64,000 nucleotides of DNA from Dehalococcoidia bacterium (lineage in GTDB: Bacteria; Chloroflexota; Dehalococcoidia; Tepidiformales; Tepidiformaceae): contig JAGQHB010000030.1 of assembly GCA_020432045.1 (NCBI GenBank), positions 17,347 through 81,346 of the forward strand. Direction: 5' to 3'. The notes under the pieces are model-generated. The model was not told where the DNA came from and searched no databases. It saw nothing but the letters and a program-made list of their open reading frames with translations. Every line of letters begins with the position of its first letter. Position 1 is the first letter of the stretch. The position numbers and the translations under genes were made by a program. This document shows, one piece after another, positions 34,001-42,077 of this stretch.

Positions 34001-34072
34001 GGCGCGCGGGCGAGTAGAGACACCCCGCCCGAAGACGGGATGCCCGACCCATCCCGTCCTTGCCCGCGCGCC
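34001..34072. other. strongly structured intergenic element
   Basis: A perfect 11-bp outer stem (34001-34011 with 34062-34072) encloses a perfect 9-bp inner stem-loop (34034-34042 with 34050-34058, loop CCCGACC) and a 22-nt arm able to form an alternative GGGCG/CGCCC stem. No T-loop or poly-U tract is present, so it is neither a tRNA nor a standard terminator. It lies between the cupin gene and osmC. Confidence 0.5.
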
Positions 34073-34126
34073 AAGACCCCCGCGGCGAAGCGGTACCGGG
34101 CAGTGACCGTTGGGTCGATGGCGGGC

Positions 34127-34513
34127 TCAGTCGTCGATGTCGCCGCCGTCTAACGGCAGCTTGTAGTCCTCGTGATGAGGTTCATGGCCAAGGGGCGCCT
34201 GGTCGTCGGCAGCAAGAGCGGGGACCGAGATGTTCATCACCACCGCGGAGCCATCGACGGCGCGTGCGCCATGGACGACACCGGGCGTAATTTCGATCGC
34301 GTGGTGGGGTTCGATGATCTCTTCGACACCGTCACGCATAATCCCGGCTCGCCCTTCGAGCGCGACGTAGACCTGCGTCGATATGCGGTGGCGATGGAGA
34401 TCAACGTGCTCCTTTCCCTCCTTTAGGCGAAAGACGCGGACCGACATTTTCGGAGCGTCGAAGTCGGTAAGCAGTTCATAGATGCCAACCGGAATAGGGC
34501 GTTGTTCGGCCAT
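34127..34513 (-). CDS. cupin-domain protein
   Basis: A 128-residue single-domain cupin. Metal-site motifs are HVDLHRHRISTQVYVALEG (H-x-H with the paired Gln/Glu position) and the second motif GVVHGARAVDG. The C-terminus is acidic and His-rich (GHEPHHEDYKLPLDGGDIDD). It is cytosolic and may bind metal in a sensor or isomerase role; no substrate can be inferred. Confidence 0.75.
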   Translation of the reverse strand: MAEQRPIPVGIYELLTDFDAPKMSVRVFRLKEGKEHVDLHRHRISTQVYVALEGRAGIMRDGVEEIIEPHHAIEITPGVVHGARAVDGSAVVMNISVPALAADDQAPLGHEPHHEDYKLPLDGGDIDD

Positions 34514-34613
34514 CTGACCAGACCTCCTTTCCCGTAGCTCGGAAACACGGGGCCTTCAGGGTACAGCGATCGTGGCTATGACCGGCGGCCGTCCGGCCAT
34601 TGATGCGGGCCGT

Positions 34614-35018
34614 TCAGACCCGGAAGGTGCGGACGCCACGAGCGGAGGCCTGCTTCCGCCGTTCAAAATGTCCCGATGCACGGGCTGCGAGGCTCGCCAG
34701 CAATCGCTCCATCCCGGCCCGCGACCGTTCGTCGCCGCCGGCGAAGGCGATTTCCATCTCGGCCGATTCGTCCGTCGTGGCGGCACTGGTTACGTGGGCT
34801 GTGATCGCAATCGGCGTGCCTGTCCAGTAGATCTCCAGCCAGAGCGTAGCGTTGATGTCCGGGAGAAAGCGTGTCTGCAGGTCTGCCCCACGTTCCCAGA
34901 TAGTGGTGACCGCCGCGGGATAGGGACGACCGTCGGGCCGGGTGCGGAAGACGGCATCGAGCCACACGGGATGGTGCTCGTGCGCGTGGCGGGCGGAACG
35001 GTCGTTCCAGGTGCTCAT
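34614..35018 (-). CDS. hypothetical protein, small alpha/beta
   Basis: A 134-residue protein of no recognised family, with patterned segments PVWLDAVFRTRPDGRPYPAA, LPDINATLWLEIYWTGTPIA, ATTDESAEMEIAFAGGDER and GMERLLASLAARASG. Codon use matches its neighbours. The ATG overlaps the stop of an upstream open frame by 4 bp (ATGA), suggesting translational coupling to whatever remains upstream. It has no signal peptide or membrane segment. Function unknown. Confidence 0.5.
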   Translation of the reverse strand: MSTWNDRSARHAHEHHPVWLDAVFRTRPDGRPYPAAVTTIWERGADLQTRFLPDINATLWLEIYWTGTPIAITAHVTSAATTDESAEMEIAFAGGDERSRAGMERLLASLAARASGHFERRKQASARGVRTFRV

Positions 35019-35176
35019 AACAATCGCAGGGCGTTCCCGTCACCGGGTCCGTAAACGGCTCCTCTTTCCACTATCGGCCGCAACACCGGCCAGTTCAGGG
35101 GATTCACATCATCCACTCGCTGGCGCAGATGCCGCTGAAGCTCGCCAGGCTCGTGCAGAAACTCAATGATGGTGCT
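35015..35176 (-). pseudogene. short ORF coupled to the following gene, nucleotidyltransferase-tail-like
   Basis: About 50 codons reading IIEFLHEPGELQRHLRQRVD, DVNPLNWPVLRPIVERGAVY, then GPGD and the stop, which overlaps the next gene's ATG. The Val-Asp ... Asn-Pro ... Leu-Arg-x2-Ile-x2-Arg/Glu-Gly-Ala-Val-Tyr pattern loosely resembles the C-terminus of MNT-type nucleotidyltransferase antitoxins. It has no clear start codon or ribosome site, so it is probably a remnant. Confidence 0.3.
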
Positions 35177-35289
35177 GCCCGGAAGGGGCGCCGGACGTCG
35201 CGCCGCGGTCGTCGTTCGGTCCGGATTGATTCCGCGACCACTGGGTGCTGGGGCGCCGGTCCAGTTGCATCTGGCAACGATGGTGCTGG

Positions 35290-35818
35290 CAGCGATCGGC
35301 CTCCGCAAAGAGCGCCTCGACGGTGAGCAGAGGCCGGGCACGGCAGTGCTGTGAATCGGCATGTCGCCGGACAGCGTGACCCGCGTGCCCGCTTCGTAAA
35401 TGCCGACGGACTCTCGCTCCATATGCACGACCCAGACTGAATGGACTCCCAAGAAGAGGTAGATGTCGACCTTTGCACGCATCTCCGTGCGGCTCGGGCT
35501 GGGGGAGGACTTCGATGGCGATGCCGGGCGGGCGCGACATCCGCTCATCACGCACCGGCGCCGCGCTCGTATAGAAGGCGGCGTCCGGCGTGGGGGCGCT
35601 CGGGCCCCTTCCAGCGGTCTCGGGGATCACCGCGCGCGGTTCGACCGATACGACCCCGAACGCATCCAGGTGCCGTGCGAGCAAAAGGCGATGCGTCCAT
35701 GGCCCCAGCGTGGAGGCACCTTTTCGACCACCTCCCCGTCAATGAGCTCAAGACGCTGCTCATCGATGCCCGGCATCGCGAGGAACTCGTCCAGGGAAAG
35801 GCGGGTCTTCCTGGCCAT
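35290..35818 (-). pseudogene. Uma2-family endonuclease-fold gene, multiply frameshifted
   Basis: Uma2 (PD-(D/E)XK-like) motifs occur in order but in changing frames: MARKTRLSLDEFLAMPGIDE and LELIDGEVVEKVPPRWGHGR; then, after a shift near 35685, LARHLDAFGVVSVEPRAVIP and PDAAFYTSAAPVRDER; then, after a shift near 35505, TEMRAKVDIYLFLGVHSVWV; then, after a shift near 35335, LLTVEALFAEAD. Three changes rule out a single sequencing error. The shift near 35685 is in a run of T (minus strand). It is a decaying gene of a family often amplified in Chloroflexota and Cyanobacteria. Confidence 0.75.
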
Positions 35819-35857
35819 GTCTGCAGCGTACTTCAGGAGCAAAGATCCCTGGGGACG

Positions 35858-36253
35858 TTACCCATCGAGTTTTTGCCAGAAGGTGAGCCAGTTGCCGTCG
35901 GCGTCTTCAACGGTGAATTCGCGCTGGCCCCAGTCGCGAGGAGCGAGGGGATCGGCGATGACGGCACCCGCACCGGTCACGCGCTTGTAGAGGCCTTCCA
36001 GGTCGTCGGCTTCGACATAGAGGGCCATGGCAGCACGGCCGCGGCTGCGCTCGCTGATGGCCGCGTTGTAGGCGGGGCTATAGAGGTCGCCAACGCTTTC
36101 GAGCATGAGGCGGGCCGGACCGAAGCTGATGGAGACGTGGCCCTCGGCGGCTGTGCCACGCTCCAGGTGAAATCCAAGTGTTTCTGTATAAAAGATAAGA
36201 AGCCGGGCAAGGTCGTGCGAGCGGATCGCAGGGATCACAGGCCATTCAGCCAT
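35858..36253 (-). CDS. VOC-fold protein, bleomycin-resistance-like
   Basis: A 131-residue vicinal-oxygen-chelate protein starting at the ATG at 36253 (GGAG upstream). The modules are PVIPAIRSHDLARLLIFYTE and ALYVEADDLEGLYKRVTGAG, ending REFTVEDADGNWLTFWQ. Spacing is that of ligand-binding bleomycin/glyoxalase-like proteins. It diverges from the PhnB-like VOC gene at 36366, with which it shares a 110-bp intergenic region. Confidence 0.8.
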   Translation of the reverse strand: MAEWPVIPAIRSHDLARLLIFYTETLGFHLERGTAAEGHVSISFGPARLMLESVGDLYSPAYNAAISERSRGRAAMALYVEADDLEGLYKRVTGAGAVIADPLAPRDWGQREFTVEDADGNWLTFWQKLDG

Positions 36254-36365
36254 GATGTATCTCCATTCAACTGAATTGGCATCAATAATAGCTGCGCCCA
36301 CCGCAGCGGGATCGAGGCAACAGCACCGATCACACGCACCACGGAGCGGCGAGAAAGGACCGACA

Positions 36366-36851
36366 ATGCCAGCAGTCCAGAAGATCCGGCCATGTCTCTG
36401 GTTCAACAAGGAGGCTGAAGAAGCTACAACCTTCTATGCCTCGCTCTTTCAGAATTCGAAAATCCTGAACGTATCCCGTTACGGGGAGGGTGGACCGATG
36501 CCGGCGGGGACGGCCTTCGTGGTCGAATTTGAACTCGCCGGCCAGCAGTTCCAGGCACTCAATGGCGGACCGGAGTTCCAGTTCACGGAAGCGATCTCCC
36601 TTTCCGTGGACTGCAAGACGCAGGAAGAGGTGGACCATCTCTGGAATGCGCTGACCGCCAACGGTGGCGAGGAAAGCCAGTGCGGCTGGCTGAAGGACCG
36701 CTTCGGCCTCTCCTGGCAGATCGTGCCCGAGCGGCTCGGGCAGCTCATGAGCAGCCCGGATGCGGCGGCAGCACAGCGGACGATGGAGGCGATGTTGCAG
36801 ATGCGGAAGCTTGATATCGCGACACTGGAGCGGGCCGCAGCTGGCGGCTAA
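36366..36851 (+). CDS. PhnB-like VOC protein (3-demethylubiquinone-9 3-methyltransferase domain)
   Basis: A 161-residue protein with PCLWFNKEAEEATTFYASLF, VEFELAGQQFQALNGGPEFQ, FTEAISLSVDCKTQEEVDHL and LKDRFGLSWQIVPERLGQLM, the ordered motifs of the PhnB/DUF899-adjacent VOC family. Despite the domain name, these proteins have no demonstrated methyltransferase activity. The ATG at 36366 is chosen because family similarity begins at PAVQKI. Confidence 0.85.
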   Translation: MPAVQKIRPCLWFNKEAEEATTFYASLFQNSKILNVSRYGEGGPMPAGTAFVVEFELAGQQFQALNGGPEFQFTEAISLSVDCKTQEEVDHLWNALTANGGEESQCGWLKDRFGLSWQIVPERLGQLMSSPDAAAAQRTMEAMLQMRKLDIATLERAAAGG

Positions 36852-36919
36852 CCCTGTTCGCGCCCCGGCCGCGCGCGTAGACTCCCGTTGCATCCGGGAA
36901 CGTTGCAGGAGGAATCAGA

Positions 36920-37999
36920 ATGAAAGCAGCAGTCTTCCATGGCGCGAATCAGCCGCTCACCATCGAGGAGATCGAGGTCGACCAGCCGATGGCACGCGAA
37001 GTGCTCGTCAAGACAATGGCGACGGGCGTCTGTCACAGCGACCTTCACTTTGTTGATGGGTACTACCCGATGATGGCGCCGACGATCCTGGGCCACGAAG
37101 GCGCGGGCGTCGTCGAAGCCGTCGGTTCGATGGTGACCCAGTTCAAGCCGGGCGACCACGTGATCGCCTGCCTTTCCGTCTTCTGCGGGACGTGTGAGCG
37201 CTGTGTGAGCGGCGAATCGTATCTGTGCCGCAGCCCCGAAGTCCGTCGCGGCCCGAAAGATCCGCCGAAGTACACCTGGAACGGCAACCCCGTGAACCAG
37301 TTCGCGAACCTTTCGACCTATGCCGAGAAGATGCTCGTGCACGAGAACGCGATCGTGAAGGTGCGCGACGACATGCCATGGGAGGGCGCCGCCCTGATTG
37401 GCTGCGGCGTGACCACCGGTGTCGGTGCGGCCATGAACACGGCGGCGATCAAGCCGGGTTCGACCGTCGCCGTTTGGGGCGCCGGCGGCGTCGGCCTTTC
37501 AGCGATCCAGGGGGCGCGTATCGCTGGCGCCCGCACGATCATCGCTGTCGATATCCACGAGAATAAGATGAAGACGGCCCGTGACCTCGGAGCCACGCAC
37601 ACGGTCGACGCATCCAGCGGCGACCCGATCCAGAAAGTGCTGGACATCGTCCCCGGGGGAGTCGACTACGCGTTCGAGTGCATCGGACTCAAGGTGGCGG
37701 CGGAACAGGCCTACGGGGCGATCCGCGATGGAGGCGTTGCCACGGTCGTGGGCATGATCCCGGTCGGCCAGAAGATCGAGATCGAAGGCTCATCGATGCT
37801 TCGCGGCAAGAAGCTCCAGGGCTGCAGCATGGGCTCCAACCACTTCAAGGTGCACATGCCGCAATACGTGGACCTGTACATGCAGGGCCGGCTCAAGCTT
37901 GACGAGATGGTGACGCGCACAGGCGCGCTCGAAGATGTCAACGAGGCGTTCCGTGCGATGAAGGCAGGCGAAGTAGCGCGCACCGTCCTCAAGTTCTAA
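36920..37999 (+). CDS. zinc-dependent alcohol dehydrogenase (class III-like)
   Basis: A 359-residue medium-chain zinc dehydrogenase. Catalytic zinc ligands are C38 (GVCHSDLH) and H59 (LGHEGAG), with the third cysteine in AALIGCGVTTG. Structural zinc cysteines lie in CGTCERCVSGESYLC. The NAD site is VWGAGGVGLSAIQGA. The pattern fits the AdhC/NDMA-dependent or glutathione-dependent formaldehyde dehydrogenase-like group; the alcohol substrate is not defined. The SD is AGGAGG. A strong terminator follows. Confidence 0.92.
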   Translation: MKAAVFHGANQPLTIEEIEVDQPMAREVLVKTMATGVCHSDLHFVDGYYPMMAPTILGHEGAGVVEAVGSMVTQFKPGDHVIACLSVFCGTCERCVSGESYLCRSPEVRRGPKDPPKYTWNGNPVNQFANLSTYAEKMLVHENAIVKVRDDMPWEGAALIGCGVTTGVGAAMNTAAIKPGSTVAVWGAGGVGLSAIQGARIAGARTIIAVDIHENKMKTARDLGATHTVDASSGDPIQKVLDIVPGGVDYAFECIGLKVAAEQAYGAIRDGGVATVVGMIPVGQKIEIEGSSMLRGKKLQGCSMGSNHFKVHMPQYVDLYMQGRLKLDEMVTRTGALEDVNEAFRAMKAGEVARTVLKF

Positions 38000-38021
38000 T
38001 CCGTTTCACAGGGCACACAGG

Positions 38022-38051
38022 CGAAGCCGGGCCTCCGAAGGCCCGGCTTCG
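38022..38051 (+). terminator. intrinsic terminator after the alcohol dehydrogenase gene
   Basis: A perfect 13-bp stem (38022-38034 with 38039-38051) closed by a CCGA loop and followed by TTGCGTTT, 22 bp after the stop codon. The U-tract is short, but the stem is very stable. Confidence 0.85.
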
Positions 38052-38162
38052 TTGCGTTTGCGACATTTGGTGACGACTTTGGAAAAAACGTCGACTAATT
38101 CATAGATCGCGAACTAACTGGCTGGTAAATAGGAGCGAGCACGCGGACACCTCCAGCGCCCC

Positions 38163-38198
38163 GGGATGAGTGCCGGCCAAGAGCCGGTGCTCAATCCC
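38163..38198 (+). other. hairpin in the leader of the small membrane-protein gene
   Basis: GGGATGAG-TGCCGGC pairs with GCCGGTG-CTCAATCCC around a CAAGA loop, with about 15 pairs including two G-U pairs and one bulged A. It lies 56 bp before the ATG at 38254 in an otherwise featureless 254-bp gap. No U-tract follows, so it is more likely a leader structure than a terminator. Confidence 0.4.
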
Positions 38199-38253
38199 GC
38201 CGTTCCAGCCTTTCTTGCCTGATCGTTATCGTCTTTCGTGGTGGACTAGAGCC

Positions 38254-38523
38254 ATGGACATGCAGCTCTTAATGGTCATCGTGCTTCCACTGCTCGGGAT
38301 CGCGGGCGGGGTCGTCGGCTGGAGGGCGGCCGGCAAGAACAAGGACCTCGGGCGTCCGGCCACCGGCTGGCAGGACGATTCGCTTGAGGCCTGGCGCAAG
38401 GACCGTGAGCAGGCCGCAGCCGAAGACCGGGAGTTGCGAGCGAAAGAGCGCGAGGAGCGCCTCGCGGCGGGCCACGCGGAAGAAGAAGTGGAGACCGTGC
38501 GCCAGCAGCGCATCGGCGGGTAG
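38254..38523 (+). CDS. small membrane-anchored coiled-coil protein
   Basis: An 89-residue protein: an N-terminal transmembrane helix (LLMVIVLPLLGIAGGVVGW), then a charged helical region dominated by Glu, Arg, Lys and Ala (DREQAAAEDRELRAKERE ... EEEVETVRQQ) likely to form a coiled coil. It has no known domain. It precedes mutM by 33 bp on the same strand. Function unknown. Confidence 0.6.
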   Translation: MDMQLLMVIVLPLLGIAGGVVGWRAAGKNKDLGRPATGWQDDSLEAWRKDREQAAAEDRELRAKEREERLAAGHAEEEVETVRQQRIGG

Positions 38524-38556
38524 ACGTGCCGCGGCAACGCCACTAGGCTCCGGCCC

Positions 38557-39405
38557 ATGCCCGAAATCCCGGAACTGGAAGCGATCCGGGGGTTCTTTAA
38601 CGAACACCTCAGCGGCAGCGTGATCGCCACGGTCGAGACGCGCATCCCCCCCGTGTTTCGAACGCCGGCAAAAGAGCTTCGCGACACGCTGCCGGGCGAC
38701 ACCTTCGGCGAGATCGGACGGCACGGCAAGTTCCTGCTGTTCGGCCTGACCTCCGGGCGCACGCTGGCGATCAACCCGATGCTGACCGGCCGCTTCCAGT
38801 ACATCCCGGCAAAGACGCGGATCGCCGCGAAGGCCTGCCTGGTCATGGGCCTGGTTGGCACGGACGACCAGCTTCGCTATGTCGACGATCGGCTCATGGG
38901 CAAGGTGTACCTCGTCCCCGGCGAACAGCTGGCGCTCATCCCAAACTGGGAGTCGAACGGGCCGGACCTGCTGGACCCGGCGCTGGATGAGGAGGCATGG
39001 GTCGCGCGGATCAAAAAGTATCGCGGCGCCATCAAGAATGTGATCGTGAAGGCCGAGTTCGTGCAGGGCATCGGCAATGCGTATAGCGACGAGATCCTCT
39101 GGGAAGCGCGGATCAACCCGTACACGACGCGCACGGAGCTAACGGAGAGCGACCTCCGAAGCCTGTACAGGGCGGCCAAGACCGTGATGGCATGGGCGAC
39201 ACCGCTGGCGGCCGAACGCATGATCAAGGACGGCAGCCTGAACTACGAGGAACGCCGGGATTTCGTGCGCGTCCATCGCCGGGGTGGCGAACCCTGCCCG
39301 CGCTGCGGCGCGGCGATCAGCGAGATCACCGCGAATCAGCGGATCACGAGCTTCTGCCGGCAGTGCCAGCCGGGCGGCCCGAGCGGCGCAGTGCCGCCCC
39401 GCTAG
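38557..39405 (+). CDS. mutM: formamidopyrimidine-DNA glycosylase family protein
   Basis: A 282-residue Fpg/Nei-type DNA glycosylase. After Met removal the catalytic amine would be P2, followed by E3 (MPEIPELEAIRG). K58 (GRHGKFLLF) and the helix-two-turn-helix QGIGNAYSDEILWEARINP are conserved. The C-terminal zinc finger has C-PRC ... C-RQC and the EITANQRITSFC loop. It excises oxidised bases and nicks the strand; whether the preference is Fpg-like or Nei-like is not resolved. Confidence 0.88.
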   Translation: MPEIPELEAIRGFFNEHLSGSVIATVETRIPPVFRTPAKELRDTLPGDTFGEIGRHGKFLLFGLTSGRTLAINPMLTGRFQYIPAKTRIAAKACLVMGLVGTDDQLRYVDDRLMGKVYLVPGEQLALIPNWESNGPDLLDPALDEEAWVARIKKYRGAIKNVIVKAEFVQGIGNAYSDEILWEARINPYTTRTELTESDLRSLYRAAKTVMAWATPLAAERMIKDGSLNYEERRDFVRVHRRGGEPCPRCGAAISEITANQRITSFCRQCQPGGPSGAVPPR

Positions 39406-39458
39406 ACAGCAAGGCGTTGGTAACGATCCACAACCGGATAGTCAGCTAGCATGCGTTT

Positions 39459-40301
39459 GTGATTGGATCCACGGCCGTCGTCCTCGACTCTGCCTGCTAC
39501 CTGCCGGGCCACGTCATCGCCCGGTACGGCGCTGTCGTCGTACCGCTGACCGTAGCAGTGAATGGCGTGGCACACCGTGAGTTCGAAGACATCGACACGA
39601 CGCTGTTCTACGCGAGGCTCGCGGCTGGCGATTCGGTCACGACGAGCCAACCTCCACCCGGACGCTTCATTGATGCGTACACACGCGCTGCCAGGGACGG
39701 GGCGGAACGCGTTCTCTCGATCCACATCGGCTCCAACGTTTCGGGGACGGTAAATAGCGCGAGGGTCGCCGCCCGGGAATCGCCGATCCCGGTACATATC
39801 GTCGACACGGGGCAGGCATCGTTCGTGGAGGGGCTGTGCGCCTGGGAAGCGATGGAAGCGCTGGCCGGCGGCGCTTCGATTGGGGCGGCGGAGGCAGCGG
39901 CACACCGTGCGAGCGCGGCTTCGGGAAACGTCTTCGTCGTGCGCGGCACGGAGCTGCTGGAACGGGGTGGCCGCTACGTGGCGGGGGAACCCGTCACCGG
40001 CGTGCCGGTGCTCGCGATGATCGATGGGGCGGTTCGGCCGATCGGATCGGCGGCGACGGTGGAGGAGGCGATGCAGGCGATGACGGGCCACGTCGCGGCC
40101 GCGCTGGCGGCGCACCCGGGCAAGCAGTTCCGGATCGGTGTCTCCAACGGGGCTGCGGATGAACTGGCGGAGCAGTTGGAATGGCGCATCCGCGAACTGG
40201 CGCCACGCGCGGAGGTCATGCAGTACGAAATCGGCCCCGCGGTGGGCGCGCACACGGGGCCGGGCTGCACAGGCGCGGTGTTCCTCCCGCGGCCTGTCTA
40301 A
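39459..40301 (+). CDS. DegV-family fatty-acid-binding protein
   Basis: A 280-residue DegV protein starting at a GTG. Motifs are VLDSACYLPGHVIARYG, the lipid-site segment SIHIGSNVSGTVNSARVAA, VDTGQASFVEGLCAWEAMEA and the C-terminal IGPAVGAHTGPGCTGAVF. DegV/FakB proteins hold a fatty acid and present it to the kinase FakA; no fakA is seen in the window. The 3' end overlaps the converging lipoprotein gene by 4 bp. Confidence 0.88.
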   Translation: MIGSTAVVLDSACYLPGHVIARYGAVVVPLTVAVNGVAHREFEDIDTTLFYARLAAGDSVTTSQPPPGRFIDAYTRAARDGAERVLSIHIGSNVSGTVNSARVAARESPIPVHIVDTGQASFVEGLCAWEAMEALAGGASIGAAEAAAHRASAASGNVFVVRGTELLERGGRYVAGEPVTGVPVLAMIDGAVRPIGSAATVEEAMQAMTGHVAAALAAHPGKQFRIGVSNGAADELAEQLEWRIRELAPRAEVMQYEIGPAVGAHTGPGCTGAVFLPRPV

Positions 40302-41929
40302 CGGGAGACGAGGGGGTTAGGGATGCGCCAGAGGCCAGCGGGCGTCCCCCAGTTGGCGGAGAGAAGCAGCAGGTCACCGGACTCTTCGATCGCGAGCGAT
40401 GCGCAATCGAAGTCTCGTTCGGGCTGGAAGGGGAATGCCTTCGCGCCGCTTCCGGGGAGGGTCGCGATGAGCGTCCCATCGACGAAGTCGTAGCTCCAGA
40501 TCGTGCCGTCCGGGGCGGTGGCGAAGCAAGAATCGCCGGTGAGCTGCAGCCGGGTCAGGGTCCCATCGGCGGAAAGAAGGTAGGCGTCGCCGAAGTCGAC
40601 AACCACGACAAGGCTGTCTCCCGGCCCACCGGTCATCTCCCAGATCTCCTTAGCGAGGCCAGTGTCGACGGTTTCGACGCGGCCGCCCGGAGTGATACGC
40701 CGCAGGCGGGCGAACTCATCGGCACTGAGGGCCCATTCGGTAAACCAGATCGTGCCATCATCTGAGGCGGCGACGGCCCACACCGACCCGAGGACGACAT
40801 CGAGCGCGGGACCGTCCGGGTGCTGGTCGCAGTCTTCGCCGCGAGGTTTGCAAGCGCGGCCGGCGACCACCGTCTTCGTGCCGCTGGCACCGATGCGGAC
40901 GATTTTGGCCCCGTCGAAGCCGGATTCGTCGACGATGATGACGTTGCCGTTGCGGTCCGTGTCGAAGGTCCACGCATCCGTATTGAGTTGGCCGGTCTCG
41001 CAATTGGTGTCCAACATGACAACGGAGAAGGAGCCTTCGAGTAGGATCCGGCCGCCTGGATATGCGGCGATCTTGCTCGCAAATTTGTCGACCTCGAAGT
41101 CCGGGCAGAGGGCCGGGGTGGTCTCCCAGGGCAGGAGCGGTCCAGCGATGCGCACGGACGGGACGCTTTCGCGGTCTGGCTTTTCCGGGACGTGGGGGGC
41201 GGCCGGGCCGGCGGATGAGAATGTTGAGCCGAAGAGGCTGAGCGGGCTGTCGACGACGTCGTAGGGGAGCTTGAAGTCACTGTCGGCGGGTTCGCGGGCA
41301 GCCACCAGCTCGATGCGGCCGGGTTCACCATCGAACTCGCCCTCGATCAGCACGAGGAGGCCGGTGTCCTTCGCGATGCAAATGGTCCCGGCATCGTCAC
41401 CGGGGCGGCTGATATCCAGGCAACGCACGTCGAGCCCCGCGACCTTGCGGTCGCCGGCATCGGTGATCTCGGCATCCTTGTCGCCGGCTATTTCGTCCAT
41501 GATGGACGTCGAGTCGAAGAAGAAACCGTTGAGGTCGCCGGTGGAGTCGTCATCATTTTCGTCGCTGCTGTAGCAGGCGGATTCGATTGTCGACGAGCCG
41601 CCGGGCATCGTCCCTCCGACGCAGAAGAAGCCTTCGCCAGCGACCGAAAAGACGGCGAACTCGCCGTCGTTGGCAAGGACGCGTACGGCCTTGTCGGAGC
41701 CACGCTGCGCCAGCACGAGCGTGCCGGACGCCACATCGTCATCCGGGAAGTCGAGCGCGTATTCGAGGTAGTAGGCCTCTTTGTTCATCTCCTGGACGGA
41801 GGCGGCGAGCACTTCCCGCGGGTCTTTGATGCGGGCGATGCTGCCGGCAACATCGGACGCGCCGCCACAGGCCGTGAGGATTGCCGCGGCCACCGGTAGC
41901 AGGACGACGGCAGACAGGGTTCGGCGCAT
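40298..41929 (-). CDS. large lipoprotein with NHL/propeller-like C-terminal half
   Basis: A 543-residue lipoprotein starting at the ATG at 41929 (lipobox LTAC, C21). Residues 30-250 resemble the LolB/LppX-type lipid-binding fold often found in Chloroflexota lipoproteins (REVLAASVQEMNKEAYYLEY, AGLDVRCLDISRPGDD). The second half has repeated blade-like units (AWTFDTDRNGNVIIVDESGF, AVAASDDGTIWFTEWAL, SCFATAPDGTIWSYDFVDGT) typical of NHL-repeat propellers. Likely a surface binding protein; function unknown. Confidence 0.7.
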   Translation of the reverse strand: MRRTLSAVVLLPVAAAILTACGGASDVAGSIARIKDPREVLAASVQEMNKEAYYLEYALDFPDDDVASGTLVLAQRGSDKAVRVLANDGEFAVFSVAGEGFFCVGGTMPGGSSTIESACYSSDENDDDSTGDLNGFFFDSTSIMDEIAGDKDAEITDAGDRKVAGLDVRCLDISRPGDDAGTICIAKDTGLLVLIEGEFDGEPGRIELVAAREPADSDFKLPYDVVDSPLSLFGSTFSSAGPAAPHVPEKPDRESVPSVRIAGPLLPWETTPALCPDFEVDKFASKIAAYPGGRILLEGSFSVVMLDTNCETGQLNTDAWTFDTDRNGNVIIVDESGFDGAKIVRIGASGTKTVVAGRACKPRGEDCDQHPDGPALDVVLGSVWAVAASDDGTIWFTEWALSADEFARLRRITPGGRVETVDTGLAKEIWEMTGGPGDSLVVVVDFGDAYLLSADGTLTRLQLTGDSCFATAPDGTIWSYDFVDGTLIATLPGSGAKAFPFQPERDFDCASLAIEESGDLLLLSANWGTPAGLWRIPNPLVSR

Positions 41930-42077
41930 GGTGGACCGCTCCGGGCGAAGGCTCGCCGCCTTCAGCATCGGCCGTCGTAGCGGATTTCGGCACGTATCGA
42001 AGGTGGCAGGCGGGTGACGGCAGCAGTCGCGGTTACGTGACGCGCGCCATTCCAGCGTCCGGCCCGCGTATGCGACG

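Noticed and set aside
34001..34072. Structured element as a tRNA gene
   Set aside because: The long outer stem is tempting, but there is no T-loop GTTCGA, no anticodon-arm spacing and no CCA-compatible acceptor layout.
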